Source: Spirogloea muscicola
Lineage: Eukaryota; Streptophyta; Zygnematophyceae; Spirogloeales; Spirogloeaceae
DNA: 12,768 nucleotides
Direction of reading: 5' to 3'
Assembly (NCBI GenBank): GCA_009602725.1
Contig: WELB01000095.1
Location: 226,133-238,900 of the forward strand
This document shows, one piece after another, positions 9,222 through 12,768 of the stretch (the first letter of the stretch is position 1; each line of letters starts with the position of its first letter). The translations under genes were made by a program, and so were the position numbers. The notes beneath the pieces are model-generated. The model did no database searches, had not been told where the DNA came from, and worked only from the letters and a program-made list of their open reading frames with translations.

Positions 9222-10430
9222 TTACTAGGAATGGCTGCTCAAAGATCCCTTGTTGGCGAAAGCTCTGTGCATTGGAATGGTCTCCCTAGGCAGGGAGGAA
9301 GTGGAGTTTGTTTTGAGTGATGGAGGGCGTGCGTGGCCAAGTACAAAGGGCAGGCACATTGACAGAGGAGGGATGAACCTGCCAAGTACGTACGTTCCTG
9401 GACTCGCATTTACGGGCCGCATTGATTGCCGACCAGGGTGAACCCTGCAATTTCCAGTACATTACCGCAGGTAGGGCAGTACATTCTCATAGGCAGGGGA
9501 CTTGACCTGCTGTCTGCTGCCTACAGCAGTCTGATGGCACTGGATCGTGGACAGATCCCAAGACTCCACCCGTGTTCAACAGCCTGGCCTAGTCAGAGCG
9601 GCCAGCCTTCAACTTTTTTGCATTGGCGCACCCCTGGGTGGTCGTACCCAGTCCTTCTCTCGCCATCTTGCATGTGGGTCCTTGTTGACATTGATCCTTA
9701 TACCACACCTTCCACAAAAGCAGCAGATTGGAATCCAGAGACCTCTGCAACCAATGGAACAGCCTCTTCAAGCAACGGTCCCTGCTATCTGTACCATAGG
9801 CAGCAAACGCAAGACTTGTTAAAGCCACCCAGCCACCGAGGCAGCGTCCCGCATTGCATTTACTTTACTGTGGATCCCTTTGATTCCATGCAACCGGCCC
9901 TCCAACCACTTGCCCCATTTCGATACTGGCCCTTGGTGAATGCCGTCCTCATAACCCACATCGAAGCCTCCACCAAGCCTCGACTGTAGAAGGGAATCCT
10001 CTGGTTGATAATCATCTGTAGCATCCAACACTATACTCCTAGAGCATCGTGAGGGCCTCTTATACAGCTAGATAGGGCTCCCACAATGCTTGATCAAAAA
10101 CGGCGGCAGACTTGGTTGTGCCGACCACATAAGCCCTTGTACAGACTGGACATTAGTGTCAGTCCTTCAATGGCAGCTCGCTCTTCTAGGGAGGAACCAT
10201 AGCCACGCGGCACAGCTGGTCCAAGCGGAACCTGCCAAGTCTAAGCTTTCCGTGTATATAGCACATCGTAATGGGATATGTGCAAGGGAATGCTTCGTTG
10301 TGTGACGAAGGCTGTACAGCTATGCAACGCTTGGATGATCAAGCACTACGTTGTCACGTGGAAAATGTCTGTACAGGGGTGCGCAGTGGCAGGAGAGCCC
10401 AGCTGGCAAGAAGTTAGCGGCCAGCAGCCG

Positions 10431-11481
10431 TCAAGCGCCGGGGAAGAGGGAGAGAACGGAGGCCGCCGGAGAGTCTGCATGGCCAAGGCTGCGCAGCTGG
10501 TTGGGGTCAAGTGCCAGCTGCTGCAGTGCTGCGCTACTGGCGCAGGCGGCGCCGCCAGTGGCACTCAGCGACGGCGCGCCTACAACGAGGCTGACTGGCA
10601 CAAGTTGTAGCATGCCACCCGAGAGCGTGCCGGCAGGTATCGCCACCCACTGGAAGCCCGACGGTAGGCCACCGCTGCCAGCTTCGGAACCGCCTCCGGC
10701 AGGGACGCCGCCGACCCTAGGCAGGTATTTGGTCTGCAGAATAATCTGCGCGCCGCCGCCGCCTGTGACAACAGCTGGCCCTTGAAGCTGCATAGCTGCA
10801 GCGCCTGTGGCCCCAGCTGTGGCAGGGGCGCTACTACTCGCAAGCTGCACCAATTGCGCCAGCGTGGCCTGCATGCTGCACTGGTCCAAGGCTGCAAACC
10901 CAACTGCAACACACACCAGACGCATGGTCAGCGGACCTTGCTCGAGCTCTCGAACACGCCATGCACCACCTGAACAAGAGCACAGAAAGCCGTGGAGGTT
11001 GCATTGCACCTGGTGTAGTCGAATTTGAAGCCCCGGGAAGCTGCGGCACGAAGCGGATTACAGGGCCCGCCGTAGCGGCGGTGCTTGGCTGGGCCAGCTT
11101 GCTAACGGCTGCGGCAGCCGTCGCACCCCCAGCCGGCCTGGGCACGGGAGTGGCAACCGACACCAGATCGCGGTTGCTACCGTACTCATTTCCACCAATG
11201 CTCAGGCTCAAGCCGAGGCTGAGGGGATCCTTTGGAGGCAAAGAAGCAGCAGTGGCATGGGTGGCAGCATATGTAGCAGCTGTATGATCTGGCAACCGTT
11301 GCGATGCTGCAGAAGTGGCAGCCGATGGCAGCAGCGGCTGCTGCTGGGGGGGGGGCTGCTGGGGGTGGCCTGCACCAGCAACACCGCCGGTGGCCGTGCG
11401 CAGGCGCAGCAGGTTGGCGAGCTCATCAGCAGAGGGCACCCACACCCGCGACATGGGCGGCGACGGCGGCGGCCGCGGCTG

Positions 11482-11512
<31 letters not shown>

Positions 11513-12768
11513 AATTGCTGCGGCGAGGGCAGCGGCGGCGGCACCGCACGGTAGCTGGCCGCAGGACGTAAGCCCGGCGGTGTTCTGTAGGCAGTCGTTG
11601 GAGACGCCGCCTCTGGCCGGGGTGGCTCCTGGCCTTGGCCCTGGCGGCCCGCCTCTACTGGTGACAGCGGCCCTTTGGCGGCGGTGATGGCAGAGGGCGG
11701 GAGGACAGCGGCGCTGGCAGAGGAGAACGCTGCCCTGGAAGGGCCGGCATTCACCACATACACGTAGCCTGACAGCGGCTGCCGCTGCGCTGGCGGCTGC
11801 TCCTGCCTCCTGTCGTGGCCATTAACTGTCGAGGCCTGAGCCGCCATCGTGGCCGCCGCTGGCGAGTCTGTGGCGACGGCAGTCGTGGCGGCACTGCGGA
11901 CAACAAAGTGTGGCAGGCCCGAGTGCTCGCGCAGCATGCCAGCGGCTATCGGTGCCGACATCGCCCCTGCCGAGGCGGCCCCGGTGCCACCAGCGGGGGC
12001 GCCCTCCGGCTTCTCGGAGCCGTCGCCACCGGCCGCTGCGGACGCTGCTGCACGCTGCGCCGTCCGCGCCGGCACTGGCGGCGGCAGGAACGGAAACAGT
12101 CCATTGACGCTCCTGCCAGCGGGCTCTGCGGACGCCCTCTTTGGGGAGCTGGGCGGCTGCTGCTGGGAGGCCACGTCTGCGGCTGCTGCTGGTGCCCCTT
12201 GTTGAGGTGCAGCAGTGGTGGGGGCCAAGGAGGCGGACAGACGACCACGGTCATCGCCGCTGCCACCGCTGCCGGAGCTGGCTCTGCGACTGTTGCGCAG
12301 CATGTGCTCGATGGCCATGGCCATTGGCGTCGCCGTGGCGCTGCCTGCCGCGGTGCCAGGCATGGTGAACCTGCTGCTGTGAGCCGTCGGCTCGGCCAGT
12401 GACGGCGGTGCTCCATGCACCTGGTACTGCGCAAGGACTGTGGCGGCACTCAATGCTTGAGCTGCCGGTGGTGTCGCTGACGTCCTCTGCTGCAAGTAGG
12501 ATGGCCCCTCGCCAGTGCCGTTGTGCTGCGAGCCCTCCGGGATCTCTGGTGCTGAAATCGCCATAGGAGCCACCGATGGCGGTGATACAGACCGCGAATG
12601 TCTGGCACTAACTGCAGCAGCCGGCGCTGCCGGCAGGAGTGCCATGGGAGGCGACATGCGGGCGCGCGCGACGCCCTGCACCGCCGTCACCGCCGTCTCA
12701 GAGCCGCGATCGCGCTTGCGGCCGCCACCACCCAAAGAGGGGCGCGGCGGCACCGCGCCTGCTCCCGG
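10431..12768 (-). CDS. Large Ala/Pro/Gln/Ser-rich protein of unknown function with LxLxL motifs, 5' partial
   Basis: The frame is open from the window edge (12768) for 586 codons. An intron from 11009 to 10904 (CCAG|GTGCAA ... TTGCAG|TT, phase 1, 106 nt) then joins it to a second exon, 10903-10431 (TGA at 10433-10431), giving about 743 visible residues. An in-phase acceptor 12 nt further (exon from 10891) is equally possible. The start codon is outside the window: the codon at 12753 is GTG inside an open frame, not an ATG. The protein is mostly low complexity (Ala, Pro, Ser, Gln), with a (QP)5 run encoded near 11475-11509, an early basic GRKRDRG patch, and an overlapping LSLGLSLSIGG motif at 11223-11191 that resembles the plant EAR repression motif. 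Its C-terminal segment (IILQTKYLPRVGG, GFQWVAIPAGTLSGGMLQLV) looks more ordered. The strong GC bias and single long frame support a real gene. A transcriptional regulator is a guess; no DNA-binding domain is visible. Confidence 0.75.
11475..11509 (+). repeat. (GCGGCT)5 hexanucleotide repeat coding for (Gln-Pro)5
   Basis: Five perfect hexamers plus a partial sixth lie inside the minus-strand gene and read CAG-CCG there. Such tracts change in unit number by slippage without shifting the frame, so the (QP)n length may vary between strains. Confidence 0.9.

Larger units (their letters stand above)
7605..10430. other. Convergent intergenic spacer with dispersed repeats
   Basis: The 2.8 kb between the UFD1-like stop and the stop of the minus-strand gene contains the 3' UTRs of both. 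It has lower GC than the exons and holds further copies of the GATTGGCCAGCCC and GACAAGGTCC repeats, short tandem and direct repeats, and several open frames of 100-190 codons. These frames cross repeats and show no motif I recognise. The longest (9426-9989, + strand) has a composition unlike the neighbouring genes, with no Ala-rich GC3 bias. No tRNA-like cloverleaf or B-box was found. Confidence 0.6.

Noticed and set aside
9426-9989. 187-codon open frame on the + strand in the convergent spacer, and shorter open frames on the opposite strand (9589-10031).
   Set aside because: Codon use and composition are unlike the three real genes. No domain, retroelement motif or catalytic signature is recognisable in either orientation. 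Left as unexplained spacer.
11208-11549. Arg/Ser-dipeptide-rich open frame, SR-protein-like.
   Set aside because: It is a shifted-frame shadow of the (QP)5 and Pro/Gln-rich coding sequence of the long minus-strand gene.
11815-12402. 195-codon open frame on the + strand opposite the minus-strand gene.
   Set aside because: It is an antisense shadow created by GC-rich third positions; rich in Arg/Gly/Cys with no domain.

Overview
The window looks like nuclear DNA of a eukaryote, most likely a green alga. Three GC-rich protein genes are interrupted by short GT-AG introns and separated by lower-GC, repeat-bearing spacers of 2.8-3.1 kb. The green-lineage reading rests on the two recognisable proteins. 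One matches the plant-type membrane-associated prostaglandin E synthase-2-like (GST-fold) protein. The other matches a plant/green-algal protein that combines a UFD1 fold with TRAF-type zinc fingers. No species is proposed. A single undetermined base (4814) marks this as draft sequence.

Layout. (1) 1-1553, + strand: the last five visible exons of the PTGES2-like gene, cut off at its 5' end by the window edge; all four introns are phase 1. (2) 1554-4691: a long spacer with simple repeats, a ~500-bp inverted-repeat (MITE-like) element at about 2663-3193, a 20-bp tandem repeat, a TTCG-loop hairpin, and several copies of short dispersed repeats. It may also hold the unrecognised first exon(s) of the next gene. 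(3) 4692-7604, + strand: the UFD1/zinc-finger gene in four exons. From the middle of the UFD1 domain to the stop its exon structure can be read residue by residue; its N-terminus is uncertain. (4) 7605-10430: a convergent spacer with more copies of the same dispersed repeats. (5) 10431-12768, - strand: the 3' part of a gene for a large Ala/Pro/Gln/Ser-rich, mostly disordered protein of unknown function. It carries stacked LxLxL motifs and has one intron near its end; its 5' end lies beyond the window.

The three genes show no sign of acting together. The first is probably an organelle or membrane-associated thioredoxin/GST-fold protein, the second a probable ubiquitin/Cdc48-linked adaptor, and the third possibly a nuclear regulator. 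I found no convincing new multi-gene system. The observations most worth checking are the repeat family, the missing N-terminus of the UFD1-like protein, and the unknown LxLxL protein.
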